A stretch of DNA of 64,000 bases from Fervidobacterium_A thailandense (GTDB lineage Bacteria; Thermotogota; Thermotogae; Thermotogales; Fervidobacteriaceae): assembly GCF_041505935.1 (NCBI RefSeq), contig NZ_CP140110.1. One strand, given 5' to 3'. The position numbers and the translations under genes are program-made. Position 1 is the first letter of the stretch. Each line of letters opens with the position of its first letter. The notes under the pieces were generated by a model that had not been told where the DNA came from, ran no database searches, and was given only the letters and a program-made list of their open reading frames with translations. Shown here piece by piece: positions 9,560 to 18,362 of the stretch.

Positions 9560-10747
9560 ATGAAAACACTTTTCATTTCCACAATACAACCAAGTCGAAA
9601 ATTAGCTGGATGGCATTATATAGAAGTTATCTCCGAACTCTTCAGTTCTTTTTCTGAAGTGCATTTCTGGTTTTCGTTGCTGAATGGTGGTGAACGCTTT
9701 GAGAAGGATGTTGGATTTAGGTTCGCAAAAGTAGTTTCCTACAAAAGTCCTTTCGTTCTTAAAACAAAGTCTGTCTTTTCGAATACTTACTTTGCACATG
9801 CATTTCACAAAGATCACATCCCTTCCCTTGAAGATACACTTAGGCATCTTCAGCCAGAGAACGTTGTTTTTACCAACCTTTCCGCTGGTTGCTACCTTGA
9901 TGTAGTGAAAAAAGCAAAGCCAGATGCTAAAACCGTCTTACTTCAACACAATGTGGAATACTTAGTGATATCTGAATTTTCGAAGTATGCGAGTACCAGA
10001 ATTCAAAGGATTTACTACCTCCTTCAGAAACGATCCGTCAAAAGACTTGAGAATAAGATTCTAAATACTGTTGATTACGTTATAAGTATTTCTCCCTCTG
10101 ACAAAGAAAACTTTAGGCGAATTTACAATATTGAAGAACGGAAGATAAGTGTAATTAGGCCTTTCTTTAGCTATTCCGCAGGCCTTTACAAACTCGATAA
10201 CAAAGAGGATGATAATTTTAAGAATCTCCTTTTTGTAGCGGCATTCGACTGGTATCCGAACATAAGGGGTGCGGAGTTTTTTGCAAAGAACGTTTTAGAT
10301 AAAGTACTTAAGCACTCGCCAGACGTCAGGCTTTATCTGGTCGGCCGCAATCCATCAGCAGCTGTTCTCGGTCTTAAGAAACTATATCCGGACAACATAG
10401 TTATAACTGGGACAGTCCCTGACGTTGACGAATACTACAAAATCAGCGATTGTGTAATCATTCCAGTTTTCCTTGGCCCCGGAATAAAACTCAAAGTGCT
10501 TGAGGCCATGGCAAGTGGTGTGCCCACAGTGATGACGTCGTACGTGGCAAAGGATTACGATCTACTGGGCAAAGGATTTCTTATAGCGGACACACCAGAG
10601 GAATTTGTGGATGCCATACAAAAAGTCCTCGAGGACCAGAATTTTGCCAACGAAATAAGCCGAAAGCAAGTAGAGTGGTATGAAAACTACCTTGCACAAG
10701 AAAAAACTCGTGCGTTGGAGGTAATAAAGAAAATTCTCGAGGAGTGA
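9560..10747 (+). CDS. Glycosyltransferase family 4 (GT-B)
   Basis: 395 residues. The N-terminal half is divergent, with LLQHNVEYLVI and SISPSDKENFRRIYN segments. The C-terminal half carries LLFVAAFDWYPNIRGAEFF, then VPDVDEYYKISDCVIIPVF and GIKLKVLEAMASGVPTVMT, the last being the classical GT4 donor-site signature. GGGGAG lies at a proper distance before the ATG. It is the last intact gene before the insertion sequence at 10952 and belongs to the same polysaccharide locus. Substrate unknown. Confidence 0.9.
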   Translation: MKTLFISTIQPSRKLAGWHYIEVISELFSSFSEVHFWFSLLNGGERFEKDVGFRFAKVVSYKSPFVLKTKSVFSNTYFAHAFHKDHIPSLEDTLRHLQPENVVFTNLSAGCYLDVVKKAKPDAKTVLLQHNVEYLVISEFSKYASTRIQRIYYLLQKRSVKRLENKILNTVDYVISISPSDKENFRRIYNIEERKISVIRPFFSYSAGLYKLDNKEDDNFKNLLFVAAFDWYPNIRGAEFFAKNVLDKVLKHSPDVRLYLVGRNPSAAVLGLKKLYPDNIVITGTVPDVDEYYKISDCVIIPVFLGPGIKLKVLEAMASGVPTVMTSYVAKDYDLLGKGFLIADTPEEFVDAIQKVLEDQNFANEISRKQVEWYENYLAQEKTRALEVIKKILEE

Positions 10748-10756
10748 TTTCGAATA

Positions 10757-10951
10757 ATGTCTGTAGCGTTCGTGACTTTGAACTTGAACGAGCCTAATCG
10801 CACGAAAATTGCCGTTGAAGCGTTAAATGAATGGGAATTAAGAACAAACAGCTCAAAATATATTTATTATTGTTGTGGATAACTGTTCTGACTCTGAGAC
10901 CAAAAGAGCCTTAGTAGATTACTTTCAAAGCAATGGATGGAACGCAAGAAT
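10757..10951 (+). pseudogene. 5' remnant of a GT2 glycosyltransferase, frameshifted and cut by an IS
   Basis: From ATG 10757 the frame reads MSVAFVTLNLNEPNRTKIAV, a GT2-type N-terminus, and stops after about 40 codons. In another frame the next bases read IVVDNCSDSETKRALVDYF, the standard GT2 segment holding the VVDN nucleotide-binding aspartate. So one gene carries a small indel near 10850. Coding similarity ends at about 10950, exactly where the insertion sequence begins. No 3' half of this gene is visible on the far side of the element, because the GT2 gene at 11823 has its own complete N-terminus. The gene is therefore truncated and dead. Confidence 0.8.
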
Positions 10952-11794
10952 CTGTTCCACGACACATTTTTCTCTGCTTTGCCAAAACATCATCCCCTCT
11001 GCTCTCGCAGCTTAACTTCTCCAGTATTCTGTTTTCATTTACTCAACACGCTCCACAACTCAGCCAAACGCAAATAACTCTTCAAAATGATTCACCAGCT
11101 ACTCCACCAGCGGTCTTTGTATCTTCACCCAGTCTCCTGGCTCTTTCATTCTCAACTCCCGCTTGATGTTGTGGAGCACAACGAACGCTTTGATGTACTT
11201 AATCACGTTCGTTAGGTTCTTGAACCCTCTTCTAATTTGCGTGAAGAACGCAAGAATGCTGTTTCTGGATTCTACCGCTTGATTTACTCTGGAGCTGATG
11301 GTTTTGTGGGAAATGTTCAGATACTCACAGGCTTGAGCGTATGAGGTTAATCCATCAGATAGCACAAGCTTTGGCTGACAAGGGGATATTAGCTTGATGG
11401 CTTGGAGCGTATCACGGTTGAGAGCAACACCGAAGTTGGCAATCAGGTAGTTATCAAGACTGACAGCAAGAAAGACATAGACGGTATCGGTCTTTCCCTT
11501 TGAAGCGAGTTTTTCGAACTTTTCATCGACACAAAGGACCTCAAAATGGATGGGAGTAAACTTGATGGCAGAAGAGAGTGCTTTTATCCAGCGGTAGATG
11601 GTAGAAACACTTGGAGAGTAGCTGTTGAGAGATAGGATGTTTCTGAATGGACGTAGACTTTGTGATGATGGCAGTAAGGACAGGAAGGTTGATTTTTCTT
11701 GGCATAAGGTATATCTCCTTTCGCGGAGGGGAGTGTACCCCTTTTTAAGGAATTATACAATAATTCGGTGGGTTTTCATAATTCCGTTGAACAG
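10952..11794 (-). mobile_element. Defective DDE insertion sequence, copy 1
   Basis: An element of about 843 bp, bounded by short inverted ends CTGTTCCACG (left) and CGTTGAACAG (right). Its interior is very similar to the element at 16731-17675 over most of its length. The right-end sequence from about 11710 to 11794 is shared almost base for base with copy 2. This copy lacks roughly 100 bp near the left end compared with copy 2. It splits the GT2 remnant from the next glycosyltransferase. I saw no convincing target duplication. Confidence 0.75.
11099..11705 (-). pseudogene. DDE transposase (IS6/IS240-like), frameshifted and internally deleted
   Basis: Read on the minus strand from ATG 11705 (MPRKINLP). 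A DDE transposase body follows in a different frame: VLCVDEKFEKL (first D), LVLSDGLTSYAQ (second D), NQAVESRNSILAFF (E), then LHNIKRELRMKEPGDWVKI. The N-terminal zinc ribbon is lost. A 13-bp deletion relative to copy 2 removes the CPYC region, on top of a larger deletion shared by both copies. No single frame can make a full protein. The family call is from motif layout only; assignment to IS6 versus a related group is uncertain. Confidence 0.75.
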
Positions 11795-11822
11795 TCTAAA
11801 ATTCTTGAAAGAAGGTGATAAT

Positions 11823-12797
11823 ATGGAGAAGGTTGTTGCTGTTGTACCAACTTTCAATAGGAGCTCAACACTTACTAGGTGCATACAGTCTCTTTTATCA
11901 CAAACGCATCCGCTGTACAAGATACTAATCGTTGATAACAATAGTGGTGAGAAACACAAGGAGAAAATTTTACAGCTCATTCGGGAAAGTCCCAACCTTG
12001 TCGAAGCGCTTTTCCTGGATGAAAACTATGGTGGTGCAGGTGGTTTTGAAAAAGGTGTTAGGTTTGCTTTCGAGAAGTTTCATCCTGATTTTCTATGGTT
12101 GATGGACGATGATGCTTATCCTACCGAAAGCTGCTTAGAAAATTTGGTACAAACTTATAAGACTCTTACTTCGCAAGGAAGACCAGTAGGTGCTGTGGCC
12201 CCACTGATCCAGGGAATAGACACGGGAAAATACCAGTTTTATCATCACAAGAGAGTTAGCAGTGTAATTTTAAAAGAAAAGCCTGTTAAGTCGACTTTTG
12301 AGGAGTTAGAAGATATTGAAGAGCTTGATGCAAATGCTTTTGTTGGTCTGTTGGTTCCAAGAAGATCCATTGAGATAGCAGGAACACCGGACGGTAGCTT
12401 TTTCATCTATGGAGATGACACAGAATATACTTTACGGTTATCAAGAAAGTTTAAACTGAAGATTTACTTGGTAAAAAAATCTGTAATTTATCACCAAGAC
12501 ACACCCCAAGTTAACGGTTCAGTACCTCCTCAGCAGCTTTGGAAATACTATTACCAGGTGAGAAATAAGTATTTGATGCTGGAATCGTTTGGAAAAAATC
12601 GTATGTTGAAGGAATACTCGAAACTGCTTTTCACTCTGAGTCAAGTTAAGTCCTTGATAGCTTGCTTGATAAAAACAGAGTATAGAGGCTATCGAAGGCT
12701 AAGATTCGCTATTATATTGAAAGGTATTTTACACGGTTTATTGCGCTACAAGGGAAAGACCTTATCTCCTGAGAACTTCAAAATTAAAGGCAACTAG
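11823..12797 (+). CDS. GT2 glycosyltransferase, galactofuranosyltransferase-like
   Basis: An open frame exists upstream through the IS, but the real start is ATG 11823 behind AAGAAGGTGATA, giving 324 residues that begin VVAVVPTFNRSSTL. GT-A motifs are VDNNS (nucleotide site), the NYGGAGGFEKGV glycine loop, WLMDDDAYP (metal-binding DDD) and FFIYGDDTEYTLRL (catalytic region), followed by an HxD-type histidine in YHQD. The GGAGGF loop and the DDDA motif are typical of GlfT-like galactofuranosyltransferases, and glf follows 20 bp downstream. It probably transfers galactofuranose onto the lipid-linked glycan. Rhamnosyltransferase is the main alternative. Confidence 0.85.
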   Translation: MEKVVAVVPTFNRSSTLTRCIQSLLSQTHPLYKILIVDNNSGEKHKEKILQLIRESPNLVEALFLDENYGGAGGFEKGVRFAFEKFHPDFLWLMDDDAYPTESCLENLVQTYKTLTSQGRPVGAVAPLIQGIDTGKYQFYHHKRVSSVILKEKPVKSTFEELEDIEELDANAFVGLLVPRRSIEIAGTPDGSFFIYGDDTEYTLRLSRKFKLKIYLVKKSVIYHQDTPQVNGSVPPQQLWKYYYQVRNKYLMLESFGKNRMLKEYSKLLFTLSQVKSLIACLIKTEYRGYRRLRFAIILKGILHGLLRYKGKTLSPENFKIKGN

Positions 12798-12817
12798 CAT
12801 CTGAGGAGTGTTCAAAT

Positions 12818-13924
12818 ATGCTCAAGGCTATGGTAGTTGTAGGTGCTGGTCTTTCTGGTGCTACTGCGGCTCGGATCTTGGCCGAAGCGGGTTACAAAGT
12901 CCTAGTCATCGAACGTCTCAAACATGTTGCTGGCCATTGTTACGATTACAAACACGAAACGGGAATCACTGTTCATTCGTACGGTCCGCACATATTCCAC
13001 ACAAACAACAAAGAAGTGTGGGATTTTGTAAATAGGTTTTCACCTTTCGTTTACTACCAACACAGGGTTTTAAGCTACGTTGACGGAAGGCTCATCCCGT
13101 TCCCAATCAACCGCGATACCATTGCTCAACTTTTCGGCATCGAGCTATCAACGTACGAAGTGGAAGAATTCCTGGAGAAGGAGGTTAAGAAGTCACGCTA
13201 CAACGATCCACCGAAGAATTTTAGGGACGTTGTGGTTTCGCAAGTTGGTGAGAGATTGTACGAAGCTTTTTTCAAGAACTACACGATCAAGCAATGGGGA
13301 AGGGATCCGGAAGAATTGTCACCTGAAGTGGCTCGTAGGATCCCAGTGAGGACAAACAGGGATGACAGGTACTTTTCCGATAAGTACCAGGGAATCCCAA
13401 AGTATGGCTACACGAAAATGGTTGAAAGAATGTTGGAACATGAAAACATATCGTTATTGCTGGGAGTAGACTATTTTGAGGTAAGGGACCTCTTTAAACC
13501 TAAGTTGACGGTTTACACAGGGGAGCTGGATAGATTCTTTGATTACGTACACGGAGAGCTGGAGTATAGGTCTTTGAGGTTGGAATTAGTGGAGATGGAC
13601 CAGGAGTATTACCAGCCGGTTGCTGTGGTGAATTATCCGAATGATTATGATTGGACGAGGATAACGGAGTACAAGTACTTTTTGAATGAAAAAAGTTCAA
13701 GGACAGTTGTGCACTTTGAATACCCGTTGGCAAAAGGGGAGCCGTACTATATAGTGATGACACGTGAGAATATGGAAAGAAGAGAAAAGTATATGAAAGA
13801 AGTGGAGAAACTTGAAAAGACAGGGGAATACTTATTCATAGGAAGGTTGGCAGAATACAAATATTACAATATGGACCAAGTGATTGAAGCAGCCATGGAA
13901 AAAATAAAAGAGAGGTTAAAATAG
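12818..13924 (+). CDS. glf: UDP-galactopyranose mutase
   Basis: 368 residues, the usual length. FAD-binding Rossmann motif VVVGAGLSGATAARILAEAG is at about 5-24. Mutase hallmarks follow: GGH-like AGHCYD, GPHIFHTNNKEVWDFVN, KNYTIKQWGRDPEELSPEV, RIPVRTNRDDRYFSDKYQG and, near the C-terminus, YYNMDQVIEAAM. It interconverts UDP-galactopyranose and UDP-galactofuranose in the cytoplasm using reduced flavin. It lies directly behind a galactofuranosyltransferase-like gene and overlaps the flippase gene. GAGGAGTG precedes the ATG. Codon use becomes more purine-rich after about 13500. Confidence 0.95.
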   Translation: MLKAMVVVGAGLSGATAARILAEAGYKVLVIERLKHVAGHCYDYKHETGITVHSYGPHIFHTNNKEVWDFVNRFSPFVYYQHRVLSYVDGRLIPFPINRDTIAQLFGIELSTYEVEEFLEKEVKKSRYNDPPKNFRDVVVSQVGERLYEAFFKNYTIKQWGRDPEELSPEVARRIPVRTNRDDRYFSDKYQGIPKYGYTKMVERMLEHENISLLLGVDYFEVRDLFKPKLTVYTGELDRFFDYVHGELEYRSLRLELVEMDQEYYQPVAVVNYPNDYDWTRITEYKYFLNEKSSRTVVHFEYPLAKGEPYYIVMTRENMERREKYMKEVEKLEKTGEYLFIGRLAEYKYYNMDQVIEAAMEKIKERLK

Positions 13925-15363
13925 TGGGAATAGCAAGGAATTACGTTTACAATGTAACGCTAACAATAATGAATTTGCTTATTCCATTCGTCACAACACC
14001 GTACATCACAAGGGTGCTCGATCCAGAAGGAATAGGAAGTGTAGCTTTCACAGCGTCGATAGTACAATACTTTGTTCTTTTAGCAACCTTAGGAATAGAT
14101 TTATACGGCACAAGAGAATTGGCAGTACTTAAAAATAATCCAAGAGAATTTCAGCAGGCATTTTGGAATATATTTTTCACAAAGCTTATAACTTTCTGTA
14201 TATCATTCGGCTTATTTTTTGCTTTCATTGCTTTTTACAGAACAACATACATGCCGTTATTTTTAATACAATCAATATCAATAGTAAATGCGCTGATAGA
14301 CATAACATTCTTGTATAGCAGCCTAGAAGATTTTAAAAGCATTACGATAAGGGGAATAGTAGTAAGAATAATAGGAGTTGGATTATTGTTTACATTAGTC
14401 AAGAAACCGTCGGACTTTTACATTTACGCGGTGATAAACGTTGCAACAGGTACGCTTGGAAACATATGGATGTGGTTAAAAAAGCCAAAAGAATTGGAGA
14501 TAGTAAAGCCAGAATTAAAACAAATAAAAGAGCATTTGTTAGGTTCATTAAAGTTATTCATACCGTTGTTAGCAATTCAAGTGTACGTTGTGCTTGATAA
14601 AACGATGGTGGGAATACTTTCAAATGAATCAGAAGTGGCATACTATGACATGTCACAAAGATTAGTAAAAATGGCACTTGGTTTAGTTACAGCGATAGGA
14701 CCTGTAATGATACCAAGGATGTCAAACATACTTGCGCAAGAAAGAGAAGAAGAAAAAACGAGGTACGTGAAGAATGTATTCGAATTTGTGACGTACAGTT
14801 CGGTTATAATAATTGTGTTAATAGTAACAACGATGCAAGACTTTGTGCCCATATTTTTTGGGAGTAAATTTTTAAAGGTAAAGGAATTGATTATTTATGT
14901 TTCACCTATAATACTGTTTATCTCATGGAGCAACTTATTTGGAATGCAAATAATGGTACCGATGAAGAAAGAAAAATACCTTACGATATCGGTTTTAAGC
15001 GGAGCGATAGTAAATTTTACAATGAACATGATACTAATTCCAAAATACAAAGCACTTGGAGCAGTGATAGGTACAGTAGTAGCAGAATTCATTGTCACTT
15101 TCGTTCAAATGATATTAACCCACAAAATTGTGAATTTGAAGAGTCTTTACAGTGGTGTCTGGAAACATTTTCTGTCTGGTCTCTTAGTCTTATTATTTTT
15201 GATGGTTTTGAGAAAGATAAATTTTGGGAGTGTTGGAAGGATTTTAATGGAATTGTTGATAGGGGCTGTTTTATACATACTTTTGGAATGGTTATTGAAA
15301 ACAGATATTAACAACATTATCTTGAAGAAAATTCATGCAATCTTTGTTGGTGTTTTTAAATAG
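13924..15363 (+). CDS. Wzx-type polysaccharide flippase
   Basis: 479 residues from GTG, whose first base is the last base of the glf stop. Typical MATE/MOP-superfamily start: NYVYNVTLTIMNLLIPFVTTPYITRVLDPEGIGSVAF, then about 12-14 membrane segments and EREEEKTRYVKNVFEF in the cytoplasmic middle. It flips undecaprenyl-linked repeat units to the periplasm. Base composition is clearly more AT-rich than its neighbours (many ATA, TTA and AGA codons), suggesting separate acquisition. It ends the recognisable polysaccharide locus. Confidence 0.93.
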   Translation: MGIARNYVYNVTLTIMNLLIPFVTTPYITRVLDPEGIGSVAFTASIVQYFVLLATLGIDLYGTRELAVLKNNPREFQQAFWNIFFTKLITFCISFGLFFAFIAFYRTTYMPLFLIQSISIVNALIDITFLYSSLEDFKSITIRGIVVRIIGVGLLFTLVKKPSDFYIYAVINVATGTLGNIWMWLKKPKELEIVKPELKQIKEHLLGSLKLFIPLLAIQVYVVLDKTMVGILSNESEVAYYDMSQRLVKMALGLVTAIGPVMIPRMSNILAQEREEEKTRYVKNVFEFVTYSSVIIIVLIVTTMQDFVPIFFGSKFLKVKELIIYVSPIILFISWSNLFGMQIMVPMKKEKYLTISVLSGAIVNFTMNMILIPKYKALGAVIGTVVAEFIVTFVQMILTHKIVNLKSLYSGVWKHFLSGLLVLLFLMVLRKINFGSVGRILMELLIGAVLYILLEWLLKTDINNIILKKIHAIFVGVFK

Positions 15364-15464
15364 GTACAAATAACAACTATCTATCATAAGATTCTATCAA
15401 CAGCGCAACTTACATATTTCATTCTGTTAGAACTTCCCGAGAACTAATTGATAGATTCATAAGC

Positions 15465-15656
15465 ATGCTATCTAACGTTTCATACTTCAAATTTGTTACG
15501 GGAGAAACATGTGTGAATGCTCAAAAAAAGTTGAATGTTTCGAAAGATACTGATTTTTATATTTGTGACAGTGCGGAGTTTGTTAAAAAGTTTGAAAAGG
15601 AAATTAGAGAAAATAGATTTGAAAATATCTATTCCGAAAGTTTGGGGGTAAGCTGA
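15465..15656 (+). pseudogene. Small unrecognised reading frame, probably a gene remnant
   Basis: 63 codons from ATG (LSNVSYFKFVTGETCVNAQ), but the same frame is open and protein-like back to about 15390 (INSATYIFHSVRTSRELIDR), without a start or a good ribosome site. This suggests the 3' end of a larger gene truncated at its 5' side. I do not recognise the family. It lies between the flippase and the DUF3800 gene. The 15364-15464 stretch holds nothing else visible. Confidence 0.4.
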
Positions 15657-15712
15657 CCCAAAGTGTTAATTAAAGATAGTTGAATTTGAACTGATTAGGT
15701 GGTGATTTTTAA

Positions 15713-16594
15713 ATGAAAGCCATCGAAAACTTTATTGAAATCTTTATGGACGAGTCTGAGTCTGAAGATAAAAGATTCACGTCCATTTGTTCTATTAGTG
15801 GAAATCCTACTACACTGTTAGCTAAGGAAAATGAACTAAGGAAACAGCTAAACAGATTCCAGATAAGTGAACTAAAGTTTTCTGAACTTCACAGAAGGAA
15901 TGTTCCTAAGGAACTGATTTACACTTTTTTAGATATTGCTATACTATCCTCAATAAATGGAGAGATACGGATAGACGTTCTAACTTTTGATAAACATGAT
16001 AGCCGGCATAATGTTAGAGGTCGGGATGATGAGGAAAATTTAAAAAGGATGATTTATCATTTGCTTCGGAATGTTTGTTATAACTGGAAAGCGAAAAGTT
16101 TCGCTTTTTACCCAGATCAACATACCAATTTCTCCAGATTTTTAGAACCTTCCAAATACATTGAACTGACCAAATTAAATCCTTTATCGAAAAAAATAAA
16201 GGATAAAAGCCTTTTTCGTGATGAGAGTTGGTTTCCCAAAGTCGAGAAGGTTGAGATGAAAGATTCTAAAGCTGTTGCTATTATACAACTTTGCGACATT
16301 TTTGCTGGTATTCACAGATTTTCGCTATCAAGAATGGAAAAGCTAAAATACATAAAAAATTGCAGGTTAGGTCAAATGCCAATGTTTCAACCACAAGAAA
16401 TCAAAGAAGAGAGTTCTTCAGAAAAGCTTAGATTCGATATTATCTTTTACATCAAAGAACAAGCTGAAAAGCATAAGTTACCTATAAGCCTTGAAAGCAA
16501 GGGATACTTGTGTACTCACGATCCAAAATGCAACTTGAATTTTTGGTTTTATTCTCCCCAATCAGAAAAAGATAAAGCACCCACAAGAAGGTAG
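15713..16594 (+). CDS. DUF3800 domain protein
   Basis: 293 residues, start ATG preceded by AGGTGGTGA. The N-terminus FIEIFMDESESEDKRFTSIC contains the acidic DES motif of DUF3800, and a late aspartate sits in AVAIIQLCDIFAGIHRF, the second conserved acidic motif of the family. DUF3800 proteins are predicted to have an RNase H-like fold and are often found with mobile DNA or defence genes, but their activity is not established. Here the gene stands alone between a gene remnant and an insertion sequence, so it could be cargo. The C-terminal 40 residues contain CTHDPKC, possibly a metal site. Confidence 0.75.
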   Translation: MKAIENFIEIFMDESESEDKRFTSICSISGNPTTLLAKENELRKQLNRFQISELKFSELHRRNVPKELIYTFLDIAILSSINGEIRIDVLTFDKHDSRHNVRGRDDEENLKRMIYHLLRNVCYNWKAKSFAFYPDQHTNFSRFLEPSKYIELTKLNPLSKKIKDKSLFRDESWFPKVEKVEMKDSKAVAIIQLCDIFAGIHRFSLSRMEKLKYIKNCRLGQMPMFQPQEIKEESSSEKLRFDIIFYIKEQAEKHKLPISLESKGYLCTHDPKCNLNFWFYSPQSEKDKAPTRR

Positions 16595-16730
16595 TTTTTA
16601 TTTTTGTCGTATATTTTAAGTGCATACCTTTGTTTTTTTTCTCATACTGACACCCTGTCCAAAGTAAGTAGGAAATGATACTTGAAAAAACGAGCTACAC
16701 CAAATAACATTCTATTAGTTACTCTTGGGT
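16595..16730. other. Non-coding gap with a solo terminal-repeat-like sequence
   Basis: No gene seen. Positions 16650-16665 read ACACCCTGTCCAAAGT. The same motif, slightly varied, forms both ends of a small element at 26200-26406, so this may be the solo end of a lost mobile element. Confidence 0.4.
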
Positions 16731-17675
16731 CTGTTCGACGATATGATTAGGGTACGATATTAAAGGATATACTGCTCGGTCTTCGACAAAAATCTCGGTC
16801 TTTGAAATCTCCTTCGGCTCGCAAAAACGATATTTTTCTCTGCTTCAACAATACACTATCTCCACTGTTCTCGCAGTTCACTTGCTTGTGTATTCCGTTT
16901 TCTTTCACTTAACACGCTCCACAACTCAGCCAAACGCAAATAGCTCTTCAAAGTGATTCAGCACGTATTCCATCAACGGCTTTTGTATCTTCACCCAGTC
17001 TCCTGGCTCTTGCATTCTCAACTTCCGCTTGATGTTGTGGAGCACAACAAACGCTTTGATGTACTTAATCACGTTCGTTAGGTTCTTGAACCCTCTTCTA
17101 ATTTGCGTGAAGAACGCAAGAATGCTGTTTCTGGATTCTACCGCTTGATTTACTCTGGAGCTGATGGTTTTGTGGGAAATGTTCAGATACTCACAGGCTT
17201 GAGCGTATGAGGTTAATCCATCAGATAGCACAAGCTTTGGCTGACAAGGGGATATTAGCTTGATGGCTTGGAGCGTATCACGGTTGAGAGAGACACGGAA
17301 GTTAGCAATCAGGTAGTTATCGAAGCTAACGGCAAGGAAGACATAGACAGTATCGGTCTTTCCCTTTGAAGCGAGTTTTTCGAACTTTTCATCGACACAA
17401 AGGACCTCAAAATGGATGGGAGTAAACTTGATGGCAGAAGAGAGTGCTTTTATCCAGCGGTAGATGGTAGAAACACTTGGAGAGTAGCTGTTGAGAGATA
17501 GGATGTTTCTGAATGGACGTAGACTTTGTGATGATGGCAGTAGGGACAAGAAGGTCTTTGAGGAAGGTTGATTTTTCTTGGCATGTGTATACCTCCTTTC
17601 GTGGGATGGAGGGGTGTACCCCTTTTTAAGGAGTTATACAATAATTCGGTGGGTTTTCATAATTCCGTGGAACAG
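16731..17675 (-). mobile_element. Defective DDE insertion sequence, copy 2
   Basis: About 945 bp between imperfect inverted ends CTGTTCGACG and CGTGGAACAG. Left of the transposase it keeps about 100 bp that copy 1 (10952-11794) lacks. The right end contains an AAAGGAGGT ribosome site directly before the transposase start at 17584. No clear target duplication. It is inserted between the DUF3800 gene and the DUF1232 gene. Confidence 0.75.
16926..17584 (-). pseudogene. DDE transposase with deleted zinc ribbon
   Basis: From ATG 17584 the frame gives MPRKINLPQRPSCPYCHHH, the first half of a zinc ribbon. A second frame then begins at about 17550 and continues as RPFRNILSLNSYSPSVSTIY through a full DDE core: VDEKFEKL, LSDGLTSYAQ and NQAVESRN. 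The second CxxC pair is absent, and the frame changes where it should be, so an internal deletion most likely joined the two parts. Copy 1 carries the same scar. Production of an active enzyme would need a functional relative elsewhere in the genome, or ribosomal frameshifting. Confidence 0.75.
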
Positions 17676-17729
17676 TCTAGGAGATACTGGAAAAGGGGTT
17701 ATTGTGACAGGTCATTGTTTAGTTACCAA

Positions 17730-17759
17730 GGGGCGTGATTCAAAGCGCCCCATTTTTTT
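17730..17759 (+). terminator. Rho-independent terminator
   Basis: Stem GGGGCG (17730-17735) and CGCCCC (17746-17751) with a ten-base loop, followed by A and seven T residues. Oriented for + strand transcripts; it insulates the DUF1232 gene from upstream transcription. Confidence 0.85.
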
Positions 17760-17858
17760 ATTGGTTTTTGGGAATTTTCTTTGTCAAAAAAGCCCTGGTA
17801 ATATCGTCAATATTTTTGGAATGCAATAACCAGAATGACGGTGAAAGGAGGAATCCTC

Positions 17859-18257
17859 ATGAGGTTCGAGCGAAGAGATCGGGATAATGCAAAAAGAAGG
17901 TTCTACCAACTACAGGAAGGTGTCGACCCATTAACCGATGGCAGATTTGTAATTAGTGAGGAACAAACAATACTCCGGTTACTGGAAAACTTTCCATTTG
18001 GAGAAGTTGTTAGAACTGTCTTGGCTTTCGTATCGATGCTTAAAGATTACTTTGATGGTAGGTATAAAGAGGTACCGTTGGGGACGATTACGGCGATAAT
18101 TGCTGCCATGTTGTACTTTCTCATGCCGATGGACGTGATTCCAGACCTGATTCCATTTGTTGGCTGGATCGACGATGCTTTCGTAATTAGATTTTGCTTT
18201 GAACTTGTCAGAAGCGATGTTGAAAGGTACCTGGAGCAAAAGGAAAACTTCATGTGA
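17859..18257 (+). CDS. DUF1232 (YkvA-like) small membrane protein
   Basis: 132 residues from ATG 17859, chosen over 17835 because AAAGGAGG lies seven bases upstream. The DUF1232 core is YFLMPMDVIPDLIPFVGWID, preceded by a hydrophobic helix (TITAIIAAMLYFL). The N-terminal 40 residues are charged (RFERRDRDNAKRRF). The biochemical function of this family is unknown. It appears to be a single-gene unit between a terminator and the barrel-protein gene. Confidence 0.85.
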   Translation: MRFERRDRDNAKRRFYQLQEGVDPLTDGRFVISEEQTILRLLENFPFGEVVRTVLAFVSMLKDYFDGRYKEVPLGTITAIIAAMLYFLMPMDVIPDLIPFVGWIDDAFVIRFCFELVRSDVERYLEQKENFM

Positions 18258-18362
18258 ACCTGGTTTTCATCAGTGCTTCACCGTTTTGGGGCTTCCCCTT
18301 GCAGAAATTATAACACATACGATGTAAGAATTTTGTAATGACCTTCCAGTGGAAGTGGGATT

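Noticed and set aside
11625..11822. N-terminal extension of the GT2 glycosyltransferase reading into the insertion sequence
   Set aside because: The extra 66 codons are the reverse strand of the IS right end. A proper ribosome site and the normal GT2 N-terminus occur at 11823.
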